Source of the DNA: Defluviitaleaceae bacterium
GTDB taxonomy: Bacteria; Bacillota; Clostridia; Lachnospirales; WRAX01
Reading direction: 5' to 3'
Assembly: GCA_009785595.1 (NCBI GenBank)
Contig: WQVZ01000016.1
Coordinates: 1 to 32,759 of the forward strand
Length of the DNA: 32,759 nucleotides
Part shown: piece by piece, positions 1-7,542 of the stretch
How the letters are laid out: every line of letters starts with the position of its first letter
How positions within the stretch are numbered: the stretch's first letter is position 1
Notes under the pieces: model-generated
What the model was told of the DNA's origin: nothing
Seen by the model: only the letters and a program-made list of their open reading frames with translations
Database searches by the model: none
Position numbers and translations under genes: made by a program

Positions 1-1
1 T

Positions 2-325
2 ACATTCTTCTATACATCTTTTGCGGTTAACCCCGTGGAAATGGCAGAGAATTTAAAGAAAAACGGCGGATTTATCCCCGGTATACGTCCGGGTAGGCCA
101 ACCAGCGATTATATTGCCCGCACGGTTAACAGAATGTCCTGGATAGGCGCGGTGTGTTATTCTATCATCGCCATCATCCCGGTTGTTGTGGAGTGGACCC
201 TGGGCGTAGAAGTTGGCTTTGGCGGTACAACATTGCTGATTGTTGTTGGTGTTGCCCTTGAGCTTGTAAAACAGCTTGAGTCACAACTACTGATGCGCAA
301 TTACAAAGGCTTCCTAGGAAACTAA
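2..325 (+). CDS. secY: Protein translocase subunit SecY (C-terminal part, 5' truncated)
   Basis: SecY forms the membrane channel of the Sec translocon. The reading frame is already open at base 2 (reading TFFYTSFAVNPVEMAENLKK) and the ATG at 35 is internal. The visible 107 residues hold the typical C-terminal part: the AENLKKNGGFIPGIRPG loop, then a hydrophobic helix (WIGAVCYSIIAIIPVVVEW), a second helix (TTLLIVVGVALELVKQL) and the final LESQLLMRNYKGFLGN tail. Its place directly before adk, with a 19-base gap holding a GGGAGG ribosome binding site for adk, is the standard spc-operon arrangement of Bacillota. The gene begins outside the window, so the N-terminal eight or so helices cannot be assessed. 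Confidence 0.97.
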   Translation, partial: TFFYTSFAVNPVEMAENLKKNGGFIPGIRPGRPTSDYIARTVNRMSWIGAVCYSIIAIIPVVVEWTLGVEVGFGGTTLLIVVGVALELVKQLESQLLMRNYKGFLGN

Positions 326-344
326 CCGGGAGGATAAAAACACC

Positions 345-1004
345 ATGCGGCTTATTATTTTAGGGGCCTCCGGTGCCGGCAAAGGCACCCAGGCACAGGC
401 AATTGCCAGCCATTTTGGCGTGCGGCACATTTCCAGCGGAGATTTTTTGCGGGAAGAAACAAAGGCGGACACCGCCCTGTGCCGGGCTGTTAAAAGGTTG
501 ATAGACAGAGGAGATTTGGTGCCGGACGAACTTATGCTATCCATGATGCATGAGATTTTGGAAGGCGACAATTTCATCCTGGATGGCTTTCCCCGCACAT
601 TTGCCCAGGCATTGGCTTTGGACGAGATATGCGGCAAGCTGGGTTGTCAAATAGACATGGCCCTTAACATCCATGTGCCTGATGATGAGGTTATACAGCG
701 CATTACGGGGCGCAAAGTATGCCCCGATTGCAAGGCAATGTTCCACATTATCTTCTATCCGCCCAAGCAGAATTTTATCTGCGACCATTGCGGCGGCAGG
801 TTAGAGCAACGGCCGGACGACACCGCTTCTACCGTGCGCAACCGTTTGAAGATATATCACGAAAGAACATTGCCCATCATAGATTTTTACCAGCGCCAAA
901 ACCTGCTGATATCTACCGGCGGCGTTGGCGATGCAGATGAAATTACAGGAAACCTTATAAGGCTTCTTGAGGAAAGACTAGGTAAAAATGGCCATTGTAA
1001 TTAA
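345..1004 (+). CDS. adk: Adenylate kinase (zinc-type LID)
   Basis: Cytosolic enzyme that interconverts AMP + ATP with 2 ADP. The 219 residues begin with the P-loop GASGAGKGTQ (residues 7-16), followed by the AMP-binding SSGDFLR and the DGFPRT motif (80-85). The LID domain carries four cysteines, C126-x2-C129 and C146-x2-C149, the zinc-binding set found in many Gram-positive enzymes. Length is normal for the long bacterial form. GGGAGG lies 10 bases before the ATG. The 3' end overlaps map by 17 bases, so the two are probably translationally coupled inside the secY-adk-map operon. Confidence 0.97.
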   Translation: MRLIILGASGAGKGTQAQAIASHFGVRHISSGDFLREETKADTALCRAVKRLIDRGDLVPDELMLSMMHEILEGDNFILDGFPRTFAQALALDEICGKLGCQIDMALNIHVPDDEVIQRITGRKVCPDCKAMFHIIFYPPKQNFICDHCGGRLEQRPDDTASTVRNRLKIYHERTLPIIDFYQRQNLLISTGGVGDADEITGNLIRLLEERLGKNGHCN

Positions 1005-1734
1005 AAATCAATTGCAAATTGAAAAGATGCGCAAAGCGGGCGTGCTGGTTAAGGGGGCATTTGACCTTTTGGCCGGTGCCATAGCAGAAGGTGTTACTAC
1101 CAGGGAGCTTGATGGTATTGTGGCCGGTTATTTTAAAAGCCAGGGTGCCACCGCCAGCTTTAAAGGCTATAGAGGCTACCCCGCCTCCATTTGCGCATCC
1201 ATTAACGACGAGGTAATCCACGGTATCCCCGGCACACGGCGGCTGCGCGCCGGTGATATTGTAAGCATCGACATTGGGGCCTGCTTCGACGGTTTTCATG
1301 GGGACGCGGCCCGCACATTTTGTGTGGGGGATGTGTCTGATGAGGCCCGGCGGCTTGCGGATACGACGGAAAAATCTTTTTTTGCGGGTATGCAATACGC
1401 TCGCGCCGGGTATTTTCTTCATGAGATATCCGCCGCTATCCAGGAATATGTGGAACAGCAGGGTTTTAGCGTGGTGAGAAATTTTATTGGCCACGGCATA
1501 GGTGCGGATTTGCACGAAGACCCTGAAATTCCTAACTATCGCCAGAAAAACAAAGGCCCTCGCCTTGTGCCCGGCATGACATTGGCTATAGAGCCCATGG
1601 TAAACGCCGGCACATATGAGGTGGAGGTTTTGGAAGACGACTGGACGGTAGTGACAGCAGATGGCAGCCTTTCGGCCCATTATGAAAACACGGTGCTTAT
1701 AACTGAAGGTGCGCCGGAGATTCTCACATTATAG
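988..1734 (+). CDS. map: Type I methionine aminopeptidase
   Basis: Removes the initiator methionine from nascent proteins whose second residue is small. The 248 residues show the pita-bread fold signature and all five metal ligands: D95, D106, H169, E202 and E233, plus the conserved H78 in HGIPG. Length matches the short type Ia class with no N-terminal extension. The ATG lies inside the end of adk, preceded by TTGAGGAAAG as ribosome binding site. The next gene, a KOW protein, starts 8 bases after the stop. Confidence 0.97.
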   Translation: MAIVIKNQLQIEKMRKAGVLVKGAFDLLAGAIAEGVTTRELDGIVAGYFKSQGATASFKGYRGYPASICASINDEVIHGIPGTRRLRAGDIVSIDIGACFDGFHGDAARTFCVGDVSDEARRLADTTEKSFFAGMQYARAGYFLHEISAAIQEYVEQQGFSVVRNFIGHGIGADLHEDPEIPNYRQKNKGPRLVPGMTLAIEPMVNAGTYEVEVLEDDWTVVTADGSLSAHYENTVLITEGAPEILTL

Positions 1735-1742
1735 GTGAAGCA

Positions 1743-2027
1743 ATGGATTTTACAATTGGCCAAATAGTTTTTTCCAAGGCTGGCAGGGATAAGGGCAATG
1801 CTTTTGTCATAACTGACGTAGAAGGGGAGTATTTATATCTGGTGGATGGCTATGGCCGACCGCTGGAACGCCCCAAGCGTAAAAAGTCAAAGCATGTCCA
1901 GCCTACATGGACTGTAGTGCGTGACCTGCACGAAGCCATAAAGACAAAACAACACATGAAAAATGCAGATTTTAGGTCTGCCTTGAAGAAATATCAGCGC
2001 GAATGGGAGGAAATATCTCATGGCTAA
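1743..2027 (+). CDS. KOW-domain RNA-binding protein (L14e-like)
   Basis: A 94-residue protein with an N-terminal KOW-type beta-barrel motif ([22 protein letters not shown], residues 5-26) and a basic segment KRKKSKH. Small KOW proteins in this exact slot between map and infA are usual in Clostridia and are annotated as L14e/KOW-like RNA-binding proteins; their exact job is not established. An AGGTGAAG ribosome binding site precedes the ATG. The 3' end overlaps infA by 8 bases, suggesting coupled translation and a ribosome-linked function. Confidence 0.85.
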   Translation: MDFTIGQIVFSKAGRDKGNAFVITDVEGEYLYLVDGYGRPLERPKRKKSKHVQPTWTVVRDLHEAIKTKQHMKNADFRSALKKYQREWEEISHG

Positions 2028-2238
2028 GGACGATGCAATTGAAGTAGAAGGTATTGTTGTGGAGAAGCTCCCCAACGCTATGTTCAAGGTGGAGCTGGAA
2101 AACAAACATATCATAACCGCCCATATTTCGGGCAAATTAAGGCTTAATTTTATCAAGATAATTGTTGGGGATAAGGTGTTAGTGGAAATGAGCCCATATG
2201 ACCTTACCAAAGGACGTATTATCTGGCGCGACAAGTAA
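2020..2238 (+). CDS. infA: Translation initiation factor IF-1
   Basis: IF-1 binds the A site of the 30S subunit and assists IF-2 and IF-3 in start selection. The 72 residues form the single OB fold of the family: [11 protein letters not shown] start, FKVELENKH, the HISGKLR loop and the closing [13 protein letters not shown]. Length is canonical. It starts inside the end of the KOW gene (ATGG overlap) and is followed by a short palindrome (2237-2250) and a GC-rich hairpin before rpmJ. Confidence 0.97.
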   Translation: MAKDDAIEVEGIVVEKLPNAMFKVELENKHIITAHISGKLRLNFIKIIVGDKVLVEMSPYDLTKGRIIWRDK

Positions 2239-2266
2239 GGTCGTGACCTTGCGGTCGCCCGCAATC

Positions 2267-2291
2267 GTAGGGGCGGCATTCTGCCGCCCGC
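2267..2291 (+). repeat. GTAGGGGCGGC hairpin repeat, copy 1
   Basis: Perfect 8-bp stem GGGCGGCA / TGCCGCCC (2271-2278 with 2282-2289) around a TTC loop, preceded by GTAG. It sits between infA and rpmJ, 21 bases before the rpmJ ATG. Related copies in the same orientation occur at 2927 and 13649, and weaker ones at 25056 and 25094. There is no T-run, so it is not a standard terminator. Confidence 0.7.
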
Positions 2292-2311
2292 ACCAAAGGA
2301 GTGATTCATAT

Positions 2312-2425
2312 ATGAAGGTTAGACCATCGGTTAAGCCTATGTGTGAAAAATGCAAAATAATTAGGCGAAGAGGTGCTGTGCGGGTGATTTGTGAAAACCC
2401 TAAGCACAAGCAAAGACAAGGATAA
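2312..2425 (+). CDS. rpmJ: 50S ribosomal protein bL36
   Basis: A 37-residue large-subunit protein, [15 protein letters not shown] to [10 protein letters not shown]. The zinc-ribbon ligands are intact (C11, C14, C27, H32), so this is the zinc-containing C+ form. The ATG at 2312 has AAAGGAG 8 bases upstream; a longer in-frame extension upstream is not supported because it would run through the GC-rich hairpin repeat. It lies between infA and rpsM as in most Bacillota. Confidence 0.97.
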   Translation: MKVRPSVKPMCEKCKIIRRRGAVRVICENPKHKQRQG

Positions 2426-2443
2426 AAGCGAAGGAGGTGTAGC

Positions 2444-2812
2444 ATGGCTCGTATTGCTGGTGTAGACTTGCCCCGGGACAAACGGGTAGAAATAGGCCTT
2501 ACGTACATCTATGGCATTGGGCGTTCCAGCTCCAACAAGCTGCTTACCATTGCCGGTGTTAGCCCCAATACAAGAATTAGGGATTTAACCGATGACGAAG
2601 TGGCCAAAATACGTGAAGCCATTGATAAAAATCAGGTAGTAGAGGGCGATTTGCGTCGTGAGATAGCCCTTAACATCAAACGCCTGACAGAAATTGGCTG
2701 CTATAGAGGCATACGCCACCGCAGAGGCTTGCCAGTGCGCGGACAAAGAACCAAAAACAACGCCCGCACACGTAAAGGCCCAAGACGTACTGTTGCCAAT
2801 AAGAAGAAATAA
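2444..2812 (+). CDS. rpsM: 30S ribosomal protein uS13
   Basis: Head protein of the small subunit that contacts the P-site tRNA and the B1 inter-subunit bridges. The 122 residues begin [14 protein letters not shown] and carry the helix-two-turns-helix region ([12 protein letters not shown]) and the conserved [19 protein letters not shown] segment, ending in a lysine-rich tail. AAGGAGG lies 9 bases before the ATG. It begins the alpha-operon part (rpsM-rpsK-rpsD-rpoA-rplQ). An unusual 165-base gap with a long hairpin follows before rpsK. Confidence 0.98.
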   Translation: MARIAGVDLPRDKRVEIGLTYIYGIGRSSSNKLLTIAGVSPNTRIRDLTDDEVAKIREAIDKNQVVEGDLRREIALNIKRLTEIGCYRGIRHRRGLPVRGQRTKNNARTRKGPRRTVANKKK

Positions 2813-2838
2813 TACTGCTGCTGTTTCTTCTTAAATCA

Positions 2839-2898
2839 TTGACATATTTTGCGCGGCGAGCATGCGAATGTTTATGAGCGGCCAGCAAAATATGTCAA
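2839..2898. repeat. Perfect 14-bp inverted repeat between rpsM and rpsK
   Basis: TTGACATATTTTGC (2839-2852) is matched exactly by its complement at 2885-2898, with a 32-base loop that is itself partly self-complementary. There is no T-run, so it is unlikely to be an intrinsic terminator, and it would interrupt an operon that is normally co-transcribed. It may be a small palindromic insertion or an RNA processing or regulatory structure. Confidence 0.75.
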
Positions 2899-2926
2899 CC
2901 CTAGATAAGAAATAGCATAAGCTCAC

Positions 2927-2957
2927 GTAGGGGTGGCTGTTCTTAGGCCGTCCGTAT
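2927..2957 (+). repeat. GTAGGGGCGGC hairpin repeat, copy 2
   Basis: GTAGGGGTGGC followed after a loop by GGCCGTCCGTAT. The stem GGGTGGC (2931-2937) with GCCGTCC (2947-2953) forms seven pairs, two of them G-U as RNA. It ends directly before the AAAGGAGGG ribosome binding site of rpsK, the same placement as copy 1 before rpmJ. Confidence 0.6.
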
Positions 2958-2977
2958 AAAGGAGGGAAACGATTTCA

Positions 2978-3379
2978 ATGCCTAAAAGAGTAGTTAAACG
3001 GGGCACAACCAGAAGACGCCGGGAAAAAAAGGTTGTAAATTTTGGTCAGGCTCATATCCAATCTACCTTTAACAATACAATTGTAACCATCACAGACCAA
3101 AGCGGCAATGCCCTGTGCTGGGCATCCGCCGGCGGCTTGGGCTTTAGAGGCTCTCGCAAATCTACGCCCTATGCGGCCCAAATGGCTTCTGACGCCGCAG
3201 CAAACGCAGCCAAAGAATTTGGCCTGCGCAGCGTAGAGGTTTTTGTGAAAGGGCCGGGAAGCGGCCGGGAAGCGGCCATACGTGCGCTTTCTGCTGCGGG
3301 CTTGGATGTTACAATGATAAAAGACGTTACGCCTGTGCCTCACAATGGTTGCAGACCGCCAAAACGTCGCAGAATATAA
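2978..3379 (+). CDS. rpsK: 30S ribosomal protein uS11
   Basis: Platform protein of the small subunit that helps hold the mRNA near the Shine-Dalgarno helix. The 133 residues have the basic N-terminus typical of Clostridia, the core [19 protein letters not shown] and the C-terminal [18 protein letters not shown] signature. GGAGGG lies 11 bases before the ATG. It is separated from rpsM by a gap with two hairpin elements, which is longer than normal for this operon; rpsD follows after 20 bases. Confidence 0.98.
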   Translation: MPKRVVKRGTTRRRREKKVVNFGQAHIQSTFNNTIVTITDQSGNALCWASAGGLGFRGSRKSTPYAAQMASDAAANAAKEFGLRSVEVFVKGPGSGREAAIRALSAAGLDVTMIKDVTPVPHNGCRPPKRRRI

Positions 3380-3399
3380 GTGGAGGAGGTATTTGATAT

Positions 3400-3996
3400 A
3401 TGGCTATTAATAGACAACCGGTTATGAAAAGGTCTAGAAGCTTAGGTATCGAGGCTTCTTTCACCGGGTCCAATAAAAAAAGCAAAAAAAAGCCGCCCAT
3501 GACCAGACGCAAAGTGAGCGAATATGGGCTGCAAATGAAAGAGAAGCAAAAGGCCAAGTTTTGTTATGGCCTGTTGGAAAAGCAGTTTAAAGGCTACTTT
3601 AACCGTGCAAGCAAAATGCGCCAGGGTATTGTGGGCGAAAACCTGTTGATGCTGCTGGAGTTGCGCCTGGATAACGTGGTGTATCGTATGGGCATGGCCC
3701 GCACACGTATGGAAGCCCGCCAATTGGTAAGCCACAAGCTTATTACCGTAAACGGCAGAAAAGTAAATATTCCGTCTTTTTCTGTAAAGCCCGGTGACAT
3801 CATAGAAGTCAATCCGGCTCGCAAGGACAGCGTGCGCTTTAAAGACATTTTGGCGTCCACGGACGGCAGAAGAGTGGAAAGCTGGCTGGATGTGGACACA
3901 AACAACCTGAGGGGCAGTGTTTTGACAACGCCCACTCGTGATCAAATTGACACACCGGTGAATGAAACCTTCATTGTAGAGCTATACTCTAAATAG
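3400..3996 (+). CDS. rpsD: 30S ribosomal protein uS4 (zinc-free form)
   Basis: Primary 16S rRNA-binding assembly protein and, in Bacillota, often an autoregulator. The 198 residues contain the S4 RNA-binding domain (residues about 90-150, RLDNVVYRMGMARTRMEARQLVSHKLITVNG). The N-terminus (MAINRQPVMKRSRSLGIEAS) lacks the zinc-binding cysteines of many S4 proteins, so this is the C-minus paralogue type common in Lachnospirales. GGAGG is 8 to 12 bases before the ATG. A T-rich imperfect inverted repeat (around 4011-4031) lies between rpsD and rpoA without a clear terminator. Confidence 0.98.
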   Translation: MAINRQPVMKRSRSLGIEASFTGSNKKSKKKPPMTRRKVSEYGLQMKEKQKAKFCYGLLEKQFKGYFNRASKMRQGIVGENLLMLLELRLDNVVYRMGMARTRMEARQLVSHKLITVNGRKVNIPSFSVKPGDIIEVNPARKDSVRFKDILASTDGRRVESWLDVDTNNLRGSVLTTPTRDQIDTPVNETFIVELYSK

Positions 3997-4050
3997 ACGT
4001 TTTAGAAATTTTTTCCAGAAACTTTTGGAAACAGAATGGAGGTTTGAATT

Positions 4051-5013
4051 TTGGTAGGATTTCAAAAGCCTCATATCGAAATTGCAGAGATGAGCCGGGA
4101 CGGCACCTATGGCCGTTTTGTTATCGAGCCGCTGGAGCGGGGATATGGCACCACTTTGGGCAATTCTTTGCGCCGGATATTGCTGTCTTCTCTTCCCGGG
4201 GCGGCCATTTCCAATATCAAAATTGACGGCATACTTCACGAGTTCAGCGTAATCGAGGGCGTGAAAGAGGATGTTTGCGAAATTATCCTCAATCTAAAAA
4301 ATGTGGCCATTCGCAATTCCAGCATCAGCGACGAACCGAAAAAGGCCCGCATAGAATATATTGGCGATGGGGAGCTTTATGCCAAAGACATTAAGGTGGA
4401 TGCGGATATCGAAATTTTAAACCCCGACTTGCACATCGCCACATTGTCCGGCAAAGACGCCAACCTGACGGCAGAAATGACCATCACCAAGGGCAGGGGA
4501 TATGCCAGTGCCGAAAAAAACAAGGCCATCAGCCAGGTTATCGGCGTTATCCCTGTAGATTCTATATACACCCCTGTAAAACGGGTTAATTTTCAGGTAG
4601 AAGACACCCGCGTGGGTCAGGTGACGGACTACGACAAGCTTGTGCTGGAGGTTTGGACCAACGGCACCGTTACCCCGGACGAATCCGTAAGCCTGGGTGC
4701 CAAAATATTTAACGACCACCTGGATCTTTTTATAAATCTAACAGAAAACGCCAAAGAAGCCACCATTATGACGGAAAAAGAGGACAGCAACAAGGAGAAA
4801 ATTTTGGAGCTGTCCATCGAAGAGATGGATTTGTCCGTCCGTTCCTATAACTGCCTAAAACGGGCAGGCATAAACACCGTGGAAGATTTGGCTAACAAAA
4901 CCGAAGAGGACATGATGAAAGTGCGCAATCTGGGACGCAAATCCCTAGAAGAAGTGCTTAACCGCCTGGCGGACTTTGGCCTGTCTCTTAGGCCCAGTGA
5001 AGATGCACAGTAA
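4051..5013 (+). CDS. rpoA: DNA-directed RNA polymerase subunit alpha
   Basis: Alpha subunit of RNA polymerase: the N-terminal domain (residues about 1-230) dimerises and nucleates core assembly, and the C-terminal domain (about 250-315) contacts UP elements and activators. Visible signatures are [29 protein letters not shown] near the start and the helix-hairpin-helix [32 protein letters not shown] in the C-terminal domain. At 320 residues it is full length. The start is a TTG at 4051, chosen because GGAGG (4038-4042) is 8 bases upstream and the ATG-less N-terminus aligns with the family. The product would begin [10 protein letters not shown]. Confidence 0.97.
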   Translation: MVGFQKPHIEIAEMSRDGTYGRFVIEPLERGYGTTLGNSLRRILLSSLPGAAISNIKIDGILHEFSVIEGVKEDVCEIILNLKNVAIRNSSISDEPKKARIEYIGDGELYAKDIKVDADIEILNPDLHIATLSGKDANLTAEMTITKGRGYASAEKNKAISQVIGVIPVDSIYTPVKRVNFQVEDTRVGQVTDYDKLVLEVWTNGTVTPDESVSLGAKIFNDHLDLFINLTENAKEATIMTEKEDSNKEKILELSIEEMDLSVRSYNCLKRAGINTVEDLANKTEEDMMKVRNLGRKSLEEVLNRLADFGLSLRPSEDAQ

Positions 5014-5067
5014 AAGTTAAGATATGTAGCAGAAAGTAACGCAAAATTGCAGTAAGGAGGCAAAAAT

Positions 5068-5604
5068 ATGCCTGGTCATAGAAAACTTGGTCGTACCACA
5101 ACACAAAGGAAGGCCATGCTACGTAACCTTGCGACCAATTTGTTGTACCACGGAAGAATAAAAACCACCGAAACCCGTGCCAAAGAGGTGCGCAAGGTGG
5201 CAGAAAAGCTTATCACCCTGGCGGTGAAAGAAAAAGACAATTACACCGAAGTGACCAAAACCTTTAAAGTGCCCCAAAAGAATGCCAAAGGCCAACGCAT
5301 GAAAGAGGACGTAAACGGCAAGCGCGTGACCGTGTATGACACCATTGAGCGCACCGTAAAGGTGGACAGCCCAACACGCCTCAACGCCCGCCGCAAAATA
5401 CTCTCTGTACTTTATCCCGTCACCGAAGTGCCCGCCGACGGCAGAAAAAAACGCAGCCTGTCCAAGCAAATAAACATGGCTGACAAACTCTTTGACGAAA
5501 TTGCCACCCGCTACGTGGACCGTCCCGGCGGTTACACACGTATCATCAAAATAGGCAAGCGCAAAGGCGATGCCGCCGAAGAGGTTTATATCGAGTTGGT
5601 TTAA
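5068..5604 (+). CDS. rplQ: 50S ribosomal protein bL17 (long form with internal insert)
   Basis: Large-subunit protein near the exit tunnel. The first 60 residues ([20 protein letters not shown], then [21 protein letters not shown]) and the C-terminus ([25 protein letters not shown]) are clear L17. At 178 residues it is about 50-60 residues longer than the usual 112-130. The surplus is a charged middle section (about residues 65-125, [17 protein letters not shown] and on) known from Lachnospiraceae-type L17, which helps place the organism. AAGGAGG precedes the ATG. It is the last gene of the operon, 5 bases before a terminator. Confidence 0.96.
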   Translation: MPGHRKLGRTTTQRKAMLRNLATNLLYHGRIKTTETRAKEVRKVAEKLITLAVKEKDNYTEVTKTFKVPQKNAKGQRMKEDVNGKRVTVYDTIERTVKVDSPTRLNARRKILSVLYPVTEVPADGRKKRSLSKQINMADKLFDEIATRYVDRPGGYTRIIKIGKRKGDAAEEVYIELV

Positions 5605-5608
5605 CCTA

Positions 5609-5640
5609 AACGTGGGTTCCCTGGTGGGCTCACGTTTTTT
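5609..5640 (+). terminator. Intrinsic terminator of the alpha operon
   Basis: AACGTGGGTT (5609-5618) can pair with GGCTCACGTT (5627-5636), including three G-U pairs as RNA, around an 8-base loop, and the stem runs into TTTTTT. It begins five bases after the rplQ stop codon. Confidence 0.88.
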
Positions 5641-5680
5641 GTTTAAAATTCGACATAAACAGACAGATGTAGCATATCCT

Positions 5681-5766
5681 GTCAGTTTTTGACGGTTTGT
5701 TTCATATTGACAGGGGGGGGGGGCTTCTTTGTTATACTTTTGGTGCAGCTGTCGACGCTGACTAAA
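5681..5766 (+). promoter_or_regulatory. Poly-G spacer promoter box, copy 1
   Basis: Consensus -35 TTGACA (5707-5712), a run of eleven G (5713-5723), then -10 TATACT (5733-5738), giving a 20-base spacer, 3 longer than optimal. Upstream is GTCAGTTTTTGACGG (5681-5695); downstream in the transcribed leader is GTCGACGCTGACTAAA (5751-5766). By hand count about 74 of 86 positions are identical, without gaps, to the box at 8419-8504, including the G11 length. It drives the secreted protein at 5792. Confidence 0.8.
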
Positions 5767-5791
5767 AATGTAACAAAGGAGAATTACGTTT

Positions 5792-6706
5792 ATGAACAAA
5801 AAAATTAAAGGGATTTTTACCTTACTCATGGCGATGGTTGTTTCCATTACCACCATTTTGCCGGTTTCGGTTTCGGCGAGTGGCAGGCAGGAGTTGGATA
5901 TTAACATGGCTCACTCCCTTGAAGCTCTTTGGGCTATTGGGATTGAGTTAGAATTAAACCTTGACGGTGGTATGCCGCGGTTGCAAAAACTATCTCACAA
6001 TGAGCCGATAGCTATTTTATCAGAGGTTGATGTCGACATAATGCTGGATGCCTTGAAGGTGGCTTTTGAGCTGACGGATAGTACAGTATACATAGACTGG
6101 GATATTACCAGTGCGCTTAAAGAAGCTGGACTTAGAGACTATTTTAACGATGGCGTTAGATTATTGCTTCAAGAAGAGCGTGAGTATGCGCTCATCAATA
6201 TGGTAAAAAACAATACATTTTACGAGCTTGTTGATATGGGCGTGTTTGATAGGCCTGGAATTTTAGAAGAACTGGAATCATTAAACTTGCTAAATGAAAT
6301 TTTTGAAGCAGGCAAAGTGTCGAAATCTATAGGAGATATGGACACAAATCAAGACTGGTGGCGACATTTTTGTGTTATACCGAGTCGCACAATAGTAACA
6401 AGACAGAATTTATATTTGGGTAGTCTTATGACTACAGTTGGTGATGTTATTGATTTCAACCTAAGCTTCATTGCGTCGTTTGCAGGTGGCCACTTAGAAG
6501 TAGGCACCTGGTCTATATGGCAGGACATTTTTACAAATGGTTTGGCTATAACGACCTTTGGTGGCCATCAGACCAGACAAGGCACTTTTCTTCCGCGGGG
6601 AACCCCAGAGCAAGTAGGTGCGCTGAGGGCATCATCAGGGAACACGATAGATATAATAACAGGTTATTTCACTATATGGGTACCAAGGCCAAGGCCGCCA
6701 TTGTAA
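5792..6706 (+). CDS. Secreted protein of unknown function
   Basis: I do not recognise this family. The 304 residues start with a clear Sec signal peptide (basic MNKKIKG, hydrophobic FTLLMAMVVSITTILPVS, likely cleavage after SVSAS near residue 30). The mature part has an acidic, leucine-rich helical half (residues about 35-175) followed by a Trp-containing, probably beta-rich half (QDWWRHFCVIPSRTIVTRQ to IWVPRPRPPL) ending in a proline/arginine tail. No catalytic motif stands out. AAAGGAG lies 9 bases before the ATG. It is the first gene after the poly-G promoter and is followed, 15 bases on, by a lipoprotein gene, so the two probably form one operon. The more A/T-rich codon use compared with the ribosomal genes fits an accessory gene. 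Confidence 0.8.
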   Translation: MNKKIKGIFTLLMAMVVSITTILPVSVSASGRQELDINMAHSLEALWAIGIELELNLDGGMPRLQKLSHNEPIAILSEVDVDIMLDALKVAFELTDSTVYIDWDITSALKEAGLRDYFNDGVRLLLQEEREYALINMVKNNTFYELVDMGVFDRPGILEELESLNLLNEIFEAGKVSKSIGDMDTNQDWWRHFCVIPSRTIVTRQNLYLGSLMTTVGDVIDFNLSFIASFAGGHLEVGTWSIWQDIFTNGLAITTFGGHQTRQGTFLPRGTPEQVGALRASSGNTIDIITGYFTIWVPRPRPPL

Positions 6707-6721
6707 AAGGAAGTGAGGGAC

Positions 6722-7171
6722 ATGAGAAGATTTAAAAGAGCGACAATGTTAATATTGGCTACTTCTTTACTCTTGGCTGCTTGTGATGGTATTTCAAAAG
6801 CACATGAATATGTAGTATATATACTGCATAATGAGCAGTACAATATTATCGTAAATGGCATGAGGCTTGATGACGTCACTTCGGAGAGCTATCCGACACA
6901 TGTGCCGCTTATTGTGGTTGCAAGAGCCTTTGGGGCGGAAGTTTTGTGGGATAGCGATACCGGGGAAGTAGTGTTATACGGCTTAAATGGAAAAATCATT
7001 GCTACAGAAGGCTCTGAAAGTTTTTTATTGGATCAAGAAACTATCATAATTCCTGGCTTGTCGGCAGTGGTAATTGATGGTCGACTCCATGTCCCATTTC
7101 AATTCTTTAGCGATGTGCTTGGTGTAAATAATGCCTACTTCAAAGACGGCCAAATTTTCATCTATAATTAG
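6722..7171 (+). CDS. Lipoprotein with copper amine oxidase N-terminal-like domain
   Basis: A 149-residue exported protein. The N-terminus has a basic stretch, a hydrophobic core and a lipobox LLLAAC with the lipid-modified cysteine at residue 21. The rest resembles the copper amine oxidase N-terminal-like domain frequent on Clostridia surface proteins: IIVNGMRL, VPLIVVARAFGAEVLWDSDTG, then DGRLHVPFQFFSDVLG. This domain has no oxidase activity itself and is thought to be a wall or substrate-binding module. I prefer the ATG at 6722 over the in-frame GTG at 6713, because AAAGGA is about 10 bases upstream of the ATG and only 1 base from the GTG. It probably shares the poly-G promoter with the gene upstream. 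Confidence 0.75.
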   Translation: MRRFKRATMLILATSLLLAACDGISKAHEYVVYILHNEQYNIIVNGMRLDDVTSESYPTHVPLIVVARAFGAEVLWDSDTGEVVLYGLNGKIIATEGSESFLLDQETIIIPGLSAVVIDGRLHVPFQFFSDVLGVNNAYFKDGQIFIYN

Positions 7172-7194
7172 CGCTATGGCGCAAGGATTAAGTA

Positions 7195-7245
7195 ATCAAG
7201 ACCATGGTTTGGTTGCCAGATATAATGGGCGGCCATGGTCTTGAT
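7195..7245. terminator. Perfect 13-bp inverted repeat between convergent genes
   Basis: ATCAAGACCATGG (7195-7207) and its exact complement (7233-7245) flank a 25-base loop. It sits between the lipoprotein gene (plus) and the Dabb gene (minus), where a bidirectional terminator is expected, but neither side has a proper T-run, so termination is an inference. Confidence 0.5.
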
Positions 7246-7250
7246 ACTAA

Positions 7251-7541
7251 TTATTCATAGTAATCAACACAAATTCTGTCGGTGGCCACTGTGCCTATAA
7301 ATTCGGCGGCGCGGACGTGCTCCGGGTGGGGTTTGTATGCGGCCAGGGCTTCTTCGTTGGCAAACAGGCTGTTCAGTACAATGGCCCGGTTGCTGGTGTC
7401 CAGCAGGTTTGTGTGCACCTTTATCTCCAGTAGGCCGTCAATTTTGCCGGCCAGGCCCTCTAGCAGGGCTTTTATTTTTGCGCCGTCCTCCTTGGGGTTG
7501 GCGTTTTCTTTGAAATTCCACGCCACTATATGTCTTATCAT
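7251..7541 (-). CDS. Dabb (stress-responsive A/B barrel) domain protein
   Basis: A 96-residue protein that is a single dimeric alpha+beta barrel domain. Typical Dabb features are MIRHIVAWNFKENA at the start, a middle helix IKALLEGLAGKI, LEIKVHTNL, and the PHPEHVRAAEFIGTVATDRICVDY end. Family members are small cytosolic dimers with varied or unknown roles. It lies 1 base downstream of the methyltransferase stop codon on the minus strand, and an AGGAGG ribosome binding site sits within the end of that gene, so the two are co-transcribed. Substrate unknown. Confidence 0.88.
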   Translation of the reverse strand: MIRHIVAWNFKENANPKEDGAKIKALLEGLAGKIDGLLEIKVHTNLLDTSNRAIVLNSLFANEEALAAYKPHPEHVRAAEFIGTVATDRICVDYYE

Positions 7542-7542
7542 G

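Noticed and set aside
955-1680. 241-aa minus-strand frame opposite map
   Set aside because: Shadow of a fully conserved methionine aminopeptidase.
4011-4031. Terminator between rpsD and rpoA
   Set aside because: The inverted repeat is A/T-rich and weak and its T-run precedes the stem; read-through into rpoA is expected.
5713-5723. G11 tract as an assembly or sequencing error
   Set aside because: It cannot be excluded, but the same length occurs in two independent boxes with otherwise conserved spacing, so I keep it as real.
5119-5907. 262-aa minus-strand frame across rplQ and the terminator
   Set aside because: Antisense to rplQ, crosses a terminator and the poly-G promoter; composition is that of a shadow frame.
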